Shown: piece by piece, positions 1 to 9,611 of the stretch | Layout: each line of letters opens with the position of its first letter | Numbering within the stretch: position 1 is the first letter of the stretch | DNA from: Arcobacter siniprincipis | Lineage (GTDB): Bacteria; Campylobacterota; Campylobacteria; Campylobacterales; Arcobacteraceae | Assembly (NCBI RefSeq): GCF_048571125.1 | Contig: NZ_CP182343.1 | Coordinates: 2,356,001 to 2,420,000, forward strand | Length of the DNA: 64,000 nucleotides | Direction of reading: 5' to 3' | Notes under the pieces: generated by a model | What the model saw: the letters and a program-made list of their open reading frames with translations, nothing else | Database searches by the model: none | Told to the model about the DNA's origin: nothing | Made by a program: the position numbers and the translations under genes

Positions 1-263
1 AAATAGGAACTGGTGGAGGTGGATTTAGATTCTTATATGCTGCATTTTTACAAGAATCAAAAAAATATAATTTGGACAATGAAAAACTTCAAAAAGCTAG
101 TGAATTAATTACTCAATCAGGAGATACACTTAGATTTTTTGCTTTAAAATGTGTAGAATCTGCAAAAAAAACAGAAAAATTTAATAGTAAAGAAATTTCA
201 GTTATTCTAATAAAAGCTTCAACTTTAGAAGAAGAAGCTTTTAAAATATTGAAAACGATTTAA
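1..263 (+). CDS. BtrH-like (DUF4872) protein, C-terminal end only
   Basis: The frame is open from base 3 and the gene is cut by the window edge, leaving about 86 residues. The opening IGTGGGGFRFLYAAFLQES resembles the C-terminal DUF4872 part of BtrH N-terminal-domain proteins. BtrH itself moves an acyl group from a carrier protein to an amine in butirosin biosynthesis. The stop overlaps by 4 bp the stop of the convergent ketosynthase-like gene. Family members are found beside aryl-polyene genes, so a role in transferring a carrier-bound acyl chain is plausible, but this is inference from a fragment recognised by eye. Confidence 0.6.
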   Translation, partial: IGTGGGGFRFLYAAFLQESKKYNLDNEKLQKASELITQSGDTLRFFALKCVESAKKTEKFNSKEISVILIKASTLEEEAFKILKTI

Positions 264-1111
264 ATAGATTTAAAAAAGAAAAGATAAGCTCTTTTCTTAG
301 AATCTAAACTTATATAAATAGATGATTCCTCTTTCTCTTCTAACAGATCAATAATATCAGCAACACTGTAAGTCCCACTAAAATTATCTTTATTTTTATA
401 TATTAAATCTTCAGCTATTTCTAACTCACTCATATATTTTTTTGCAAATTGATTCAATCCTACAATTTTATAATCAATAATTTTTAAATATTTATTTAGT
501 TCTTCCAGATTTACAAAAAAATCAAAATGCTTTATTTTGGCTAAAGAATCTGTCTTATCATTATTGATATAAAGCCAAGATGAGTTATCTTTTGAATCTA
601 AATTATACAAGTTATTTATAATTGAATTATGATTTAAAACATTAGAGAGGGATTCATCTACTCCTCCAATCAATATTTCATCTACTTTTTTAAAATAAAA
701 ATCAAAATATGCTAATTCAAATGCTTTTTCAAAAGATAAATCTTCAGATGTTATATTTATATTATTTCCAATTGTTTTTAATGCTTGAGAGATAAGAAAT
801 CCAGTATTATTTGTATTTACATTTAAAAAGTCAAAAGGCATAACCATAGAATCATCACTATTTATTTGATTTAACACTTTTATCAAATCTTCAATACAGC
901 CATATTCACTTGCAAGGTAAATAGATAAGTTATCTTTATATTTTACATTATTTAGTGTCTTTATTGCTCCATAAACAGACATAACATTAAATTTTGAATT
1001 ACGTCTTAGATTCAAAGTAGAAATCTCTTTTAAATCTTTTCTATACTCTTTTGCAGATTTATTTTCATTTACCTGTTTATAAATACTTTTTATATACATT
1101 TTAGCTCTCAT
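260..1111 (-). CDS. Ketosynthase-like protein without active-site Cys (chain-length-factor-like)
   Basis: This is a 283-residue thiolase-fold relative of beta-ketoacyl-ACP synthases. The segment with MPFDFLNVNTNNTGFLISQA and the later ILIGGVDES match positions conserved in the KS N-terminal half. The nucleophilic Cys position is occupied by a Thr/Ser-containing stretch (NITSEDLSFEKAF), so it should not condense by itself. It lies directly behind an active KS and overlaps it by 11 bp, which suggests a heterodimer partner like a chain-length factor. Two starts are possible: the upstream ATG at 1111, or the ATG at 1099 just after the upstream stop, which has a GAGAG at better spacing. It is the last gene of the minus-strand operon. 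Confidence 0.65.
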   Translation of the reverse strand: MRAKMYIKSIYKQVNENKSAKEYRKDLKEISTLNLRRNSKFNVMSVYGAIKTLNNVKYKDNLSIYLASEYGCIEDLIKVLNQINSDDSMVMPFDFLNVNTNNTGFLISQALKTIGNNINITSEDLSFEKAFELAYFDFYFKKVDEILIGGVDESLSNVLNHNSIINNLYNLDSKDNSSWLYINNDKTDSLAKIKHFDFFVNLEELNKYLKIIDYKIVGLNQFAKKYMSELEIAEDLIYKNKDNFSGTYSVADIIDLLEEKEESSIYISLDSKKRAYLFFFKSI

Positions 1112-2249
1112 TACTTAAAACTATAGAAGTATTACTTCCACCAAATCCTATAAAATGAAAAAGTACAGTTGCTTTATATACTTGCTTACTTTTTAATAAA
1201 GGAGTAAAATCTATATTATTATACTTCTCATAGAAATTAATTGTTTTTGGTAAAAAAGCATTTTTAATACTTTCACATAATAAAACAATTTCATTAGTTC
1301 CACAAGCACCTAAAGTATGTCCAATATAAGGTTTCAAAATCACAACATCGGTTTTTTTCTTATACTTTTTAAATAGTTTATCAATAGCAATAACTTCAGA
1401 TAAATTTGAATTTTCACTTCCTGTTGCATGTGCTTTTAAGCAGGTGAGATTTTCTATTGATAAATTGGCTTTTTTTAAAGCTTCTTCCATACAAGAGAGT
1501 GTCACTTCTCCATTTGGATTAGAGCTTGTTACAGAATAATTATCAAAGTTACTATTTGATGATACTATTTCAAAATCATTTTCTTCTTTTCTTTCTGATT
1601 CCAAGATAACAGCAGAACATGCCTCACCTAAAATCAATCCATCACTATTTATATCAAAGGGTTTATATTCTCCTGACTTGCTTAAAAGCATCAAAGATTC
1701 AAAGCCTCTATAAGTCGTATAATTAAAAAATTCAAAACCTATGACTAAAGCTTTTTTTATTTTATTATTTTTTATTAAATCGCTTGCATTACAAATTGCA
1801 TTTGCGCTTGAAGTACAAGCCGTTTGGATTATTGTTGCTTTATATTTTGAACTAATTAAATTTTCAATAAAATTACCAATTTCTCCATATCCAATATTTC
1901 TAATCTCTTCTTTTGATTGCTCATTTTTATACTTTAAGTGTTGTTCTTCTACTATAGATATTGACATTGAAGTTGAACCTAAAAAAATATGTAAATCTTT
2001 TGTTTCTTCATTTGACAACTTTGCATCGTCTATTGCTTTTAGTACTACTTCTTCTAATATTGAATAAAACTTCTCTTCATTTGATACGAAGTTTTTCTTT
2101 ATTTGATAATATTTTAATTCTTGAAAATTATCTTTTAAATATTCAAAATAATTATCATCTGTAATTTCTTGGATTTTTTTAACAGAATCATCTTTATTAT
2201 TTCCAAGTGCAGAAATAATTGATGAACCTGTTATATAAACTTTATTCAT
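1101..2249 (-). CDS. Beta-ketoacyl-ACP synthase (aryl-polyene KS)
   Basis: This 382-residue FabB/FabF-type condensing enzyme has an intact catalytic triad: Cys145 in QTACTSSANA, His274 in KAHATGS and His311 in YIGHTLGACG. It would extend an ACP-bound chain with malonyl-ACP. It starts on the last base of the preceding ACP stop and overlaps the following KS-like gene, so the three are translationally coupled. It sits in an aryl-polyene cluster and has a second, separate KS counterpart at 13366. A role in chain extension or starter condensation of this arm is inferred. Confidence 0.85.
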   Translation of the reverse strand: MNKVYITGSSIISALGNNKDDSVKKIQEITDDNYFEYLKDNFQELKYYQIKKNFVSNEEKFYSILEEVVLKAIDDAKLSNEETKDLHIFLGSTSMSISIVEEQHLKYKNEQSKEEIRNIGYGEIGNFIENLISSKYKATIIQTACTSSANAICNASDLIKNNKIKKALVIGFEFFNYTTYRGFESLMLLSKSGEYKPFDINSDGLILGEACSAVILESERKEENDFEIVSSNSNFDNYSVTSSNPNGEVTLSCMEEALKKANLSIENLTCLKAHATGSENSNLSEVIAIDKLFKKYKKKTDVVILKPYIGHTLGACGTNEIVLLCESIKNAFLPKTINFYEKYNNIDFTPLLKSKQVYKATVLFHFIGFGGSNTSIVLSNES

Positions 2250-2500
2250 TAATTCTCTTCAATATATTTTGCTAAAGTATTAATTGAAACCATTATTTTT
2301 CTAAGTTCTTTACTGTCTGTTGTTTTTATTCCATACTTTTTATTTAAAGCCATAGATATTTGAAGTGCATCCATTGAATCAAGTTCTAATGCAGACTCAG
2401 GATCAAATAAGATATCATCATCTTTGATATCTTCTATTTCACACTCCTTTTCACACTCTTCAATAATTAACTTTTTTAATTCATATTTTAAATCACTCAT
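2249..2500 (-). CDS. Acyl carrier protein (left cassette)
   Basis: This is an 83-residue phosphopantetheine carrier. The attachment serine is Ser42 in LELDSMDALQISMAL, on an acidic helix-rich background typical of ACPs. It overlaps the stop of the upstream ABC permease by 4 bp and is followed immediately by a ketosynthase, so it is presumably the carrier for that KS. It differs clearly in sequence from the second ACP at 13128. No phosphopantetheinyl transferase gene is visible in the window, so activation must come from elsewhere. Confidence 0.88.
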   Translation of the reverse strand: MSDLKYELKKLIIEECEKECEIEDIKDDDILFDPESALELDSMDALQISMALNKKYGIKTTDSKELRKIMVSINTLAKYIEEN

Positions 2501-3660
2501 TGATTATTTCCTTTTTTTAATATCATGTATGCTAAAAGTAAAAATGTTATAGCAAATATTACCAAATACAATATATAAATTTTTATGTCACTAAAACTTC
2601 CACCCCTAACAAAAATTTCTAATAATCCTTCCAACCCCCAAGACATAGGAGAATAAGATGATATATCTTGCATAAATTGTGGCATCACAAATTTAGGAAC
2701 CATAATTCCTCCAAGTGCTGCTAAAACTATATTTGTAACTCCTCCAATAGAAGTAGCTTCTTCTGTTGTTTTACTAGTATTTGCTATAAATAAAGCAAAA
2801 CAAATTGCAGCGAAAGAAATACCACTACTCATACAAAAGATAAGTAAATAATTCCCACTTATGACTAAAGAATCACCACCAAATAAAGGAACAATAAATA
2901 TCCCTACTAAAATCATAATCACAACTTGAATTTGATTTAGAAGAAAATATGGGATAATTTTACCAATTAGTATTGGAAATAAAGATACATTGATACTTCT
3001 GATTCTTGAAATCGTACCAAAATTTTTCTCATTTATAAAAGTATTTGAAATAGGTATCAAAATAAAAAACATAGAAAAAACAAGCCAAGCTGGAACACTT
3101 TGTTGTACTGAACTTGGTTTCAATCTTGGTTTATTGCCTTTATAAATATAGGTATTATTTATTTTATCACTTAGTACTGAAAGTGTCCTAGCATCAATTT
3201 TTGATTTTACAAAATAATCTTTCATAATACTTTTTGAAATAATTTCTGCTATACTATTTTTTAATATATAAAAATACTCTTTTTTTATACTTGATTTACT
3301 AAAAGTCTTTATCTCAAAATCTTTAACATTGCTATTTATTTTTGATTTAAAATTTTTATCAATATTTACAATAAAATCATAATTCTCTTTATATATTAAA
3401 GTATCAAAAGATTTATTTTGTACCAAACTTGCAGAAAAATATTTACTTTTATTTAACTCTTTTACAAATTCTTTTATATCACTGTTTTCAGAACTTACTA
3501 CTGCAACTTTTAATTTTGTTTCAAAACTATCTGAATATGTATTTTTTAAAGCCAATGACATTATCAAAATAAAAAGTGCTGGCATAATAAATAATACCAT
3601 CAAGGCATGAATATCTCTAAATATCAGTAAAAATTCTTTTTTTAAAATATATTTAAACAT
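2497..3660 (-). CDS. ABC-2 type transporter permease
   Basis: This 387-residue integral membrane protein has an ABC-2 permease layout. There is an N-terminal membrane segment (residues 15-40), a large extracytoplasmic domain of about 150 residues, then a C-terminal bundle of about five hydrophobic helices ending in KKGNNQ. Its start abuts the stop of the ATPase at 3660, and its end overlaps the ACP. The pair would form an exporter; substrate is not readable from sequence. Position within the aryl-polyene operon suggests export of the pigment, a precursor or a modified lipid. Confidence 0.85.
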   Translation of the reverse strand: MFKYILKKEFLLIFRDIHALMVLFIMPALFILIMSLALKNTYSDSFETKLKVAVVSSENSDIKEFVKELNKSKYFSASLVQNKSFDTLIYKENYDFIVNIDKNFKSKINSNVKDFEIKTFSKSSIKKEYFYILKNSIAEIISKSIMKDYFVKSKIDARTLSVLSDKINNTYIYKGNKPRLKPSSVQQSVPAWLVFSMFFILIPISNTFINEKNFGTISRIRSINVSLFPILIGKIIPYFLLNQIQVVIMILVGIFIVPLFGGDSLVISGNYLLIFCMSSGISFAAICFALFIANTSKTTEEATSIGGVTNIVLAALGGIMVPKFVMPQFMQDISSYSPMSWGLEGLLEIFVRGGSFSDIKIYILYLVIFAITFLLLAYMILKKGNNQ

Positions 3661-4520
3661 CAGTCCCTCAAATCCTCTTTAGTAAGGGATAAAAATAGCT
3701 TTTCTAAATTCTTATCTGGGAAATTAATATTTTTAATATTCTTATTTTTATTTTTTAACTCACACATCAAATCTAAAAATTTATCATAAGAGTTAGAAAT
3801 ATCAACATCTATCTTTTCATTATCCAACTCAATTTCAATGATAGATTTTTCTTTTATTAAAACATCTTTTTTCTCTTGTAGTATGATTTTATTTTTATCT
3901 AGTACTGCTATTTCATCACATAAATATTCAACTTCTTCCATATAATGAGAAGTATAAATAATAGTTGTATCTTGAGTTTTATTTAGATTCTTTATTACTT
4001 CTAAGATATATTTTCTTGATTGGGGATCAATTCCAACTGTTGGTTCATCAAAATATATTATTTTAGGAGAATTAAGTAAGCCAATAGCAATATTCAATCT
4101 TCTTTTTACTCCACCTGAATATGTCGAAGCTCTTTTATTTACAAACTTTTCTAAAGAAGTAGCTTCAATACAATAAGAAATTTGTTTTTTTAAATTATCA
4201 CCTTTTAGTCCATATAAAGCTGCAAAAAATTCCAAGTTTTCATAACTTGTTAAATCAGGATAAAAAGCATATGTTTGAGGTATATATGAAGATATTTTTT
4301 TTATTCCATTTTTCTGTTTTTCAAAATCTAAACCATAAATTTCTATATAGCCAGAGTCTTTTAAAATAAGATGATTTAAAATAGATACAAGAGTAGTCTT
4401 CCCCGCACCATTTGGACCTAATAAACCAAATACAGAACCTGTTGTAATCTCCAATGAGAGATTTTCTAAAATAGGAACATTGTTATAGGACTTATTCAAA
4501 TCTTTTATTATAATAGACAT
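3660..4520 (-). CDS. ABC transporter ATP-binding protein
   Basis: This 286-residue ABC ATPase has Walker A GPNGAGKTTL (about residues 35-44), an ABC signature variant YSGGVKRRLNIAIG and Walker B IIYFDEPTVGID, followed by the H-loop His in IIYTSHYMEE. The C-terminal 70 residues are an extension typical of ABC-2 exporters of the CcmA/DrrA type. It is coupled to the permease gene that follows without a gap. It lies 48 bp downstream of the AMP-ligase gene, a wider gap than those between most genes of this operon. Confidence 0.9.
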   Translation of the reverse strand: MSIIIKDLNKSYNNVPILENLSLEITTGSVFGLLGPNGAGKTTLVSILNHLILKDSGYIEIYGLDFEKQKNGIKKISSYIPQTYAFYPDLTSYENLEFFAALYGLKGDNLKKQISYCIEATSLEKFVNKRASTYSGGVKRRLNIAIGLLNSPKIIYFDEPTVGIDPQSRKYILEVIKNLNKTQDTTIIYTSHYMEEVEYLCDEIAVLDKNKIILQEKKDVLIKEKSIIEIELDNEKIDVDISNSYDKFLDLMCELKNKNKNIKNINFPDKNLEKLFLSLTKEDLRD

Positions 4521-4568
4521 TAATTTTCTTTATTTTTATTATGCTGATTATAGCCAATTGCAAATAAA

Positions 4569-5786
4569 TTATTGAATTGCAAGTTTTTTACCAACAGCTG
4601 ATGTTTTTATTTTATCAACAATTTTTAAATTAATAGAAAACTTGATATTTGATAACTCTTTTTGTAATATCTTTCTTATATCTTTAACTAAAAACTCGTG
4701 CTTACTTTCAATAGTAATATCTAAAACCTCATCTTTTAAACTATTTTTTTCATTTGAATTTACAAAGACAACTGCTTTTTCTATTTCTTCAACCTCTTCT
4801 AAGATATTTTCAATTTGTATTGTTGAATATCTTTTACCAGCTATTTTCAGAATCTGAGAACTTCGTCCGATTAGTTTAAATCTGTTTTCATAAAATTCTA
4901 CATAATCGAAAGTTTGTATTTGATGATTTGTTATTTTAAACTCTTTTTCATAAATCAAATTTGAAATAAAAGGTGATTGTACTTTTAACTCATTTTTCTC
5001 ATTTGTAGAGTTAATTACTTTAGGAGTAGTTGTCCAAAGAGAGTCATCATTGTATTTATATGCAATTCCGCCTGTTTCAGTAGAGCCAAATATTTGTAAA
5101 ATATCTGTAGAAAACTTTTCATTAAAATCCTTTGCATCAGAAGGTAATAATGGCCCCGTAGAACTTACAAATAAAGATTTAGAAAGATCTTTTGACTCTT
5201 TTATTCTATTTAATGATTTTATATATAAAGGTGTAGTTACAACTAAAGAATTATCATCTATCATATCAAGAAGATCATGGGGTAAAAAGTGCTCTTTTAG
5301 TAATATATCTATGTCATTTACTAAAGGAAAAAACAATCCATACAATGAACCATAAAGATGAAGAAAAGGAACAGTAACAATAACTCTTTTTATATTAAAC
5401 TCTTTTAATGATGAAGTAATTACTTCTATCTCTTCTAATATATTTTCTTTTGTTTTTAATGCTCCACTTGGGAAACCTGTACTTCCTGAACTAAAATATA
5501 AAAACATAAAATCTTTGTCATAAAAAATATTTTCATTATTTCTTGGCTCATTAAACTCTTTTATATTTAACTTATCTAAAGAATCATTCAAAGATTTATT
5601 TGTTTCATCAAATAAAATTGATTTTGCACCTGAGAAATATGATTTAATCATATTTAAAACATTTGTTTCTTTTTTAGAAGAAGCTATATAAGATACTTTA
5701 TTTAAGCACTCTTTATCAAAAAATAGTTCTTTTTTTATTTCATGTTCATTTACTGAACCATTATCATTAAATACTTTAAGAGTCAT
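4569..5786 (-). CDS. AMP-dependent acyl/aryl-ACP synthetase
   Basis: This 405-residue ANL-superfamily adenylating enzyme has a phosphate-binding loop YFSSGSTGFPSG at residues 98-108, the adenine-binding ILQIFGSTETGG region, and a C-terminal GKK at about residue 400 in the catalytic lysine position. It is shorter than acyl-CoA ligases of around 500-600 residues, as is usual for the acyl-ACP synthetases in aryl-polyene clusters. The likely role is to activate the aromatic starter acid made by the ammonia-lyase and load it onto an ACP. It overlaps the MMPL gene by 11 bp. Confidence 0.8.
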   Translation of the reverse strand: MTLKVFNDNGSVNEHEIKKELFFDKECLNKVSYIASSKKETNVLNMIKSYFSGAKSILFDETNKSLNDSLDKLNIKEFNEPRNNENIFYDKDFMFLYFSSGSTGFPSGALKTKENILEEIEVITSSLKEFNIKRVIVTVPFLHLYGSLYGLFFPLVNDIDILLKEHFLPHDLLDMIDDNSLVVTTPLYIKSLNRIKESKDLSKSLFVSSTGPLLPSDAKDFNEKFSTDILQIFGSTETGGIAYKYNDDSLWTTTPKVINSTNEKNELKVQSPFISNLIYEKEFKITNHQIQTFDYVEFYENRFKLIGRSSQILKIAGKRYSTIQIENILEEVEEIEKAVVFVNSNEKNSLKDEVLDITIESKHEFLVKDIRKILQKELSNIKFSINLKIVDKIKTSAVGKKLAIQ

Positions 5787-7899
5787 AAGAAGGCCTTTTT
5801 AAAATTATTATTAGAAGTGCAATTGCAAGTATACCAATAGAGGCAATAATACCTATAGAAAAGAGTGCATTTATTTTAGAAAAAATCAATACTCCAAATC
5901 CAGCAAAAGTAGAGAATAAAGAGTAGAGAATAGCTCTATAAGTACTCTTATCTAATTCTTTTGAACCAAGGTAAATACCAAAATCTATGCTTATAGATAA
6001 AATCACAAATAGCATAAAAAAATGCAAAATATTAAATGTCATAAAAAAGGACAATGATAATATTAAGGCAATTGGGAAAATCAAATATGTAAAAGATAGA
6101 AGATAATTATCTCTTGTTGATAAAAATAACATAAATAAAATAAACAAAACAGATATTATACCATAAAGAATCAATTCATCGTATATAGAGCTTAGATTTT
6201 GCTCAAACATTGTTTTAATGCTTATATTTTCAATATAATCATACTTAGAAAATTCATCAATTTTATCTTTTGGCAAATTTGCATAAGTCAAAAAATAATC
6301 TTTAAATTGAAGAACATCTATTCCTAAATCATTTATTGACTCTTTTGTATAAGTTGGCTTATTATTGCTTAAAATATATGCATCTTTGAAATAGTTAGCT
6401 TTAAACCCTAATTCTACAGCTTTTTTATCCAATTGATTTTTTATATTTTTCAAGTTTATGTTTTGTAATAAAATATTTTTATCTAAAAAGCTTTTTTTAT
6501 CTATTAATATAGAAATTGGGATATAAGAGTTAGGATATTTATTTTTCAATATTCTTGCATCTTCAATGAGTTTTTCTATTGATTTTGCTTTTATTAAAAC
6601 AGGCATATTTTTTTGAACATTTAAATAGTTATTAAAATACTCTTCTATTTTCTTTAATTGCACATTATTTACATCAAGATTTTTTAGGTTTAAATCGAAG
6701 TGAAACCTTTCTATAGAAAATATCAATAATACAATTGCAAAAAATATAACATAAATAGGTCTAACTTTTGAATAGAATTTATAATACTTTGTAGTAATAT
6801 TTTTTTGAGAGAATTTAATTTTTGGATATAAAAATGCAAACTGAAAATATGAAAACAAAAGAGAAATAATGGAAAAATAGCAAAATTGTTTAATTAAATC
6901 AAAAGATACAAAAGATAAAATTGCAAATGCTCCAACAGTAGTAAACATTCCTAAAAATACATCTTTATTAAAGCCTTTTTTCTCTTTGTAATAATCATGC
7001 ATATAGTGATGAAACATATAATCAATAGCAACAGTAGAAATAGATATACCAAATACAATAACAAAAATAGATAATTTATCAAAGAAAATAGAACAAATAA
7101 GTAAGGACAAAAAAATAGATGCAACTAAAGTGATAATAGTATTTATTAATAATTTAACATTTTTTAAAATCACTAAATACAATAATAGCAATATAAAAGT
7201 AGAAATTACAATTATTTTGTTAACATCATTTTTTATTATTCTTGAATTTTCCACAAAATAAAAGATAGGTGAAAATACTTTTATATCATTTTCTCCTTTT
7301 ATTACTTCTTTTATTGAATCATATACTTTTTCATATTTTGAAATTGTATTTATTGAATTGTCAAGATTAAAAATAGAAATATAGCCCTTATTTTTTATAC
7401 TTAGGTGATTATTTTCTAAAGATAAGTTCTTAAAAGAATTTTCATTAAAAAATAGATTTAGAGGATCTTGTTTATTTATAAAATAAGAAAAATTTGATTT
7501 CAATAAATTTGATTTTATCTCTTCAAGTTTTTTAATTATATTTAGATTCTCTAAACTATTATTATCAATATTCTCTATATAAACTTTGTATTTATCTTTA
7601 TATTCTATTAAACTTTTGTTTTCGTATTTTTTTTCAAGACTAAGCCCTTCTATTTTAGAAAATGAGCTTTCTATATTTTTAATTTTTTTTAAAGCATCTT
7701 TATCTAATCCCTCAACACTTAAAAATATTTTTTTAGTACTTTTAAATTTATCGAATTCTTTTAATAACTCTTTTTTTTCACTATTAGGAAGTATAGATTG
7801 AAGATCAGTTGATATATGATTAAAAGAGTCAAAAAGTGTTACTAACATGACCAAGACAAATAATACAAATATATTTATGTAGTTAGTTAGTTTGAACAA
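5776..7899 (-). CDS. MMPL/RND-family predicted exporter
   Basis: This 707-residue membrane protein has the duplicated RND layout: one membrane helix at the N-terminus, a periplasmic loop of about 200 residues, a bundle of helices (about residues 225-350), then a second loop and a second helical bundle at the C-terminus. Proteins of this family are regular members of aryl-polyene and xanthomonadin clusters, where they are thought to move the finished lipid toward the outer membrane. It overlaps the LolA-like gene upstream and the AMP-ligase downstream, fixing it in the operon. Confidence 0.82.
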   Translation of the reverse strand: MFKLTNYINIFVLFVLVMLVTLFDSFNHISTDLQSILPNSEKKELLKEFDKFKSTKKIFLSVEGLDKDALKKIKNIESSFSKIEGLSLEKKYENKSLIEYKDKYKVYIENIDNNSLENLNIIKKLEEIKSNLLKSNFSYFINKQDPLNLFFNENSFKNLSLENNHLSIKNKGYISIFNLDNSINTISKYEKVYDSIKEVIKGENDIKVFSPIFYFVENSRIIKNDVNKIIVISTFILLLLYLVILKNVKLLINTIITLVASIFLSLLICSIFFDKLSIFVIVFGISISTVAIDYMFHHYMHDYYKEKKGFNKDVFLGMFTTVGAFAILSFVSFDLIKQFCYFSIISLLFSYFQFAFLYPKIKFSQKNITTKYYKFYSKVRPIYVIFFAIVLLIFSIERFHFDLNLKNLDVNNVQLKKIEEYFNNYLNVQKNMPVLIKAKSIEKLIEDARILKNKYPNSYIPISILIDKKSFLDKNILLQNINLKNIKNQLDKKAVELGFKANYFKDAYILSNNKPTYTKESINDLGIDVLQFKDYFLTYANLPKDKIDEFSKYDYIENISIKTMFEQNLSSIYDELILYGIISVLFILFMLFLSTRDNYLLSFTYLIFPIALILSLSFFMTFNILHFFMLFVILSISIDFGIYLGSKELDKSTYRAILYSLFSTFAGFGVLIFSKINALFSIGIIASIGILAIALLIIILKRPSYDS

Positions 7900-8362
7900 T
7901 ATTTATCCAATCATCATTTGTAAAATATATCTTCAAAAACTTCAATTTTGAAGATATTTTTTGATATTCAATTTTGTTTATCACATTTGCTACATATTCA
8001 CTTGGGATTAAAGTTGTGATTCCATCATTCTTTTTGATTTGAAAATACTCTTTTATATTTTCCACTTTATTTGTATAAATACTTTCTATGACTTTTGAGA
8101 AAATTGTCAAATCCAAATTATCTTCATAAGTAATAATTTCCTCTTTATTAGCATTCTGTGAGACTATATTCTCTTTTGTAAAAGTAAATGATTTATTTTG
8201 TTGGGGATATGAAACTTTTACAAAGTCATTATTTATATTTAAAATACCATTTCTATATACGCTAGCATTTAGTGCACTTATATATTTTTCTTCTTTAAAT
8301 TCAATTTCATTTGAAAATAAAAAAAGAGTAGAAAATAAAAATAAAAATAAAACTTTAAACAT
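7883..8362 (-). CDS. LolA-like outer-membrane carrier protein
   Basis: This 159-residue secreted protein has a signal peptide (FKVLFLFLFSTLFLFSNE, cleavage near residue 18) followed by a beta-rich domain that looks like the LolA lipoprotein carrier fold. LolA paralogues are standard in aryl-polyene clusters, where they are believed to chaperone the aryl-polyene lipid through the periplasm. The gene overlaps the COG4648 gene by 8 bp and the MMPL gene by 17 bp. It is probably not the housekeeping LolA, given the context and short length. The assignment rests on weak sequence similarity and strong context. Confidence 0.65.
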   Translation of the reverse strand: MFKVLFLFLFSTLFLFSNEIEFKEEKYISALNASVYRNGILNINNDFVKVSYPQQNKSFTFTKENIVSQNANKEEIITYEDNLDLTIFSKVIESIYTNKVENIKEYFQIKKNDGITTLIPSEYVANVINKIEYQKISSKLKFLKIYFTNDDWINIVQTN

Positions 8363-8891
8363 CTACTTTTCCTTCAAAATAAATTTTTCTATGAACAAAT
8401 TGTACAACTCCAGCAAGAATAAACAAAAAATACCACCCAATAGATGAATAAAAAGTCCAATAAAACATATCTTTTAAATAAAGCACAAAAGAATGAATTA
8501 CTACATTCACTAAAGAGATATAAAACCAAAACAGTGTTGATTTATGAATATAGTTTTTTTCTTCTACTTTAACATCTTTATTTAATCTTTCTAAAAATAT
8601 AAAAATAAATGAATTTTTAGAGATATAGCTATACAAGATATATATTGAAATTAATGTAGAAATTAATAATGGCAACATCTTCAAAAATAAAAAGTTATCT
8701 AAAAAATATGCCAAAAGAGATACTCCTAAATAAAAAAAAGGAAAGATATACTCTTTGAAATTTTTCTTTACACTAAATCCTAACCAAATTAAAGAAAAAA
8801 TAAATATTATAAAAGAGACAGTTTTTAATTCAAAATTTCTTAATGAATAAAAAACAACAGGAGCATAAAGTAAAGATATGAGTAAGTTCAT
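8355..8891 (-). CDS. COG4648-like membrane protein of aryl-polyene clusters
   Basis: This 178-residue protein is almost entirely hydrophobic, with about six predicted membrane helices (for instance LISLLYAPVVFYSL at the start and TFYSSIGWYFLFILAGVVQF near the end). Aryl-polyene clusters commonly encode a small membrane protein of the COG4648 family in this position, between the ketoreductase/ammonia-lyase genes and the LolA-MMPL genes. No catalytic motif is visible and the biochemical role is unknown. The gene begins 5 bp after the ketoreductase stop. Confidence 0.6.
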   Translation of the reverse strand: MNLLISLLYAPVVFYSLRNFELKTVSFIIFIFSLIWLGFSVKKNFKEYIFPFFYLGVSLLAYFLDNFLFLKMLPLLISTLISIYILYSYISKNSFIFIFLERLNKDVKVEEKNYIHKSTLFWFYISLVNVVIHSFVLYLKDMFYWTFYSSIGWYFLFILAGVVQFVHRKIYFEGKVDV

Positions 8892-8896
8892 AAACT

Positions 8897-9601
8897 CTAT
8901 CTAACCATTGCCCCACTGATATTTAAAACCTCTCCACTTACATAAGTAGCATCTACACCTATAAAATAAGCACATTTTGCCACTTCTTGGGCTTTTCCAA
9001 ATCTTTTAAGAGGTATTGCTTTTTTTAGCTCTTTTACATTTGGTATATTTTCTATCATCTCTGATTCTATTATTCCAGGTGCTAAAGCATTTACTCTAAT
9101 ATTATATCTTCCTAGCTCTATTGATAAAGTTTTAGTAAAAGCTATAACTCCACCTTTACTAGCACTATAATTTGCTTGCCCAGAATTTCCACTTATTCCT
9201 GAGATTGATGCCACATTTACTATACTTCCTCGTTTATTCATCATCATATTTTTAGATATTACTTTTGTAACATAAAAAAGCCCAGTTAGATTTGTATTAA
9301 TTACATCTTCCCATTCATCGTCATTCATAAAGAAAAACAAATTATCTTTTATGATTCCAGCATTATTTACTAAAACCTCAACATCAAGATTTTCTAAAGC
9401 TTCTCTAATAGAGTTTTTATCTTGCATATTAAAAGTTATAAGTTCACCATTATGATTTATTTCAGCTAATATTTTTTCAGCTTTATTTTTGTTACTGTTA
9501 TAATGAATATATACAAAGTAACCATTCTTTGAATACTCTTTTACAATGGCTTCCCCAATAGAGCCAGTGGCTCCTGTAACTAATACTTTTTTATTTTCCA
9601 T
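8897..9601 (-). CDS. 3-oxoacyl-ACP reductase (FabG-type SDR)
   Basis: This is a 234-residue short-chain dehydrogenase. It has the nucleotide-binding TGATGSIG at residues 9-16, NNAG at 79-82, and the catalytic Ser132, Tyr145 and Lys149 (YSASK). It would reduce the beta-keto group after each condensation in polyene synthesis, with NADPH the probable cofactor. I chose the ATG at 9601 because AAGAAG lies just upstream and the protein then begins MENKKVLVTGA. A start at 9628 would overlap the ammonia-lyase gene by 17 bp and add nine unconserved residues. Confidence 0.9.
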   Translation of the reverse strand: MENKKVLVTGATGSIGEAIVKEYSKNGYFVYIHYNSNKNKAEKILAEINHNGELITFNMQDKNSIREALENLDVEVLVNNAGIIKDNLFFFMNDDEWEDVINTNLTGLFYVTKVISKNMMMNKRGSIVNVASISGISGNSGQANYSASKGGVIAFTKTLSIELGRYNIRVNALAPGIIESEMIENIPNVKELKKAIPLKRFGKAQEVAKCAYFIGVDATYVSGEVLNISGAMVR

Positions 9602-9611
9602 TTTTACTTCT

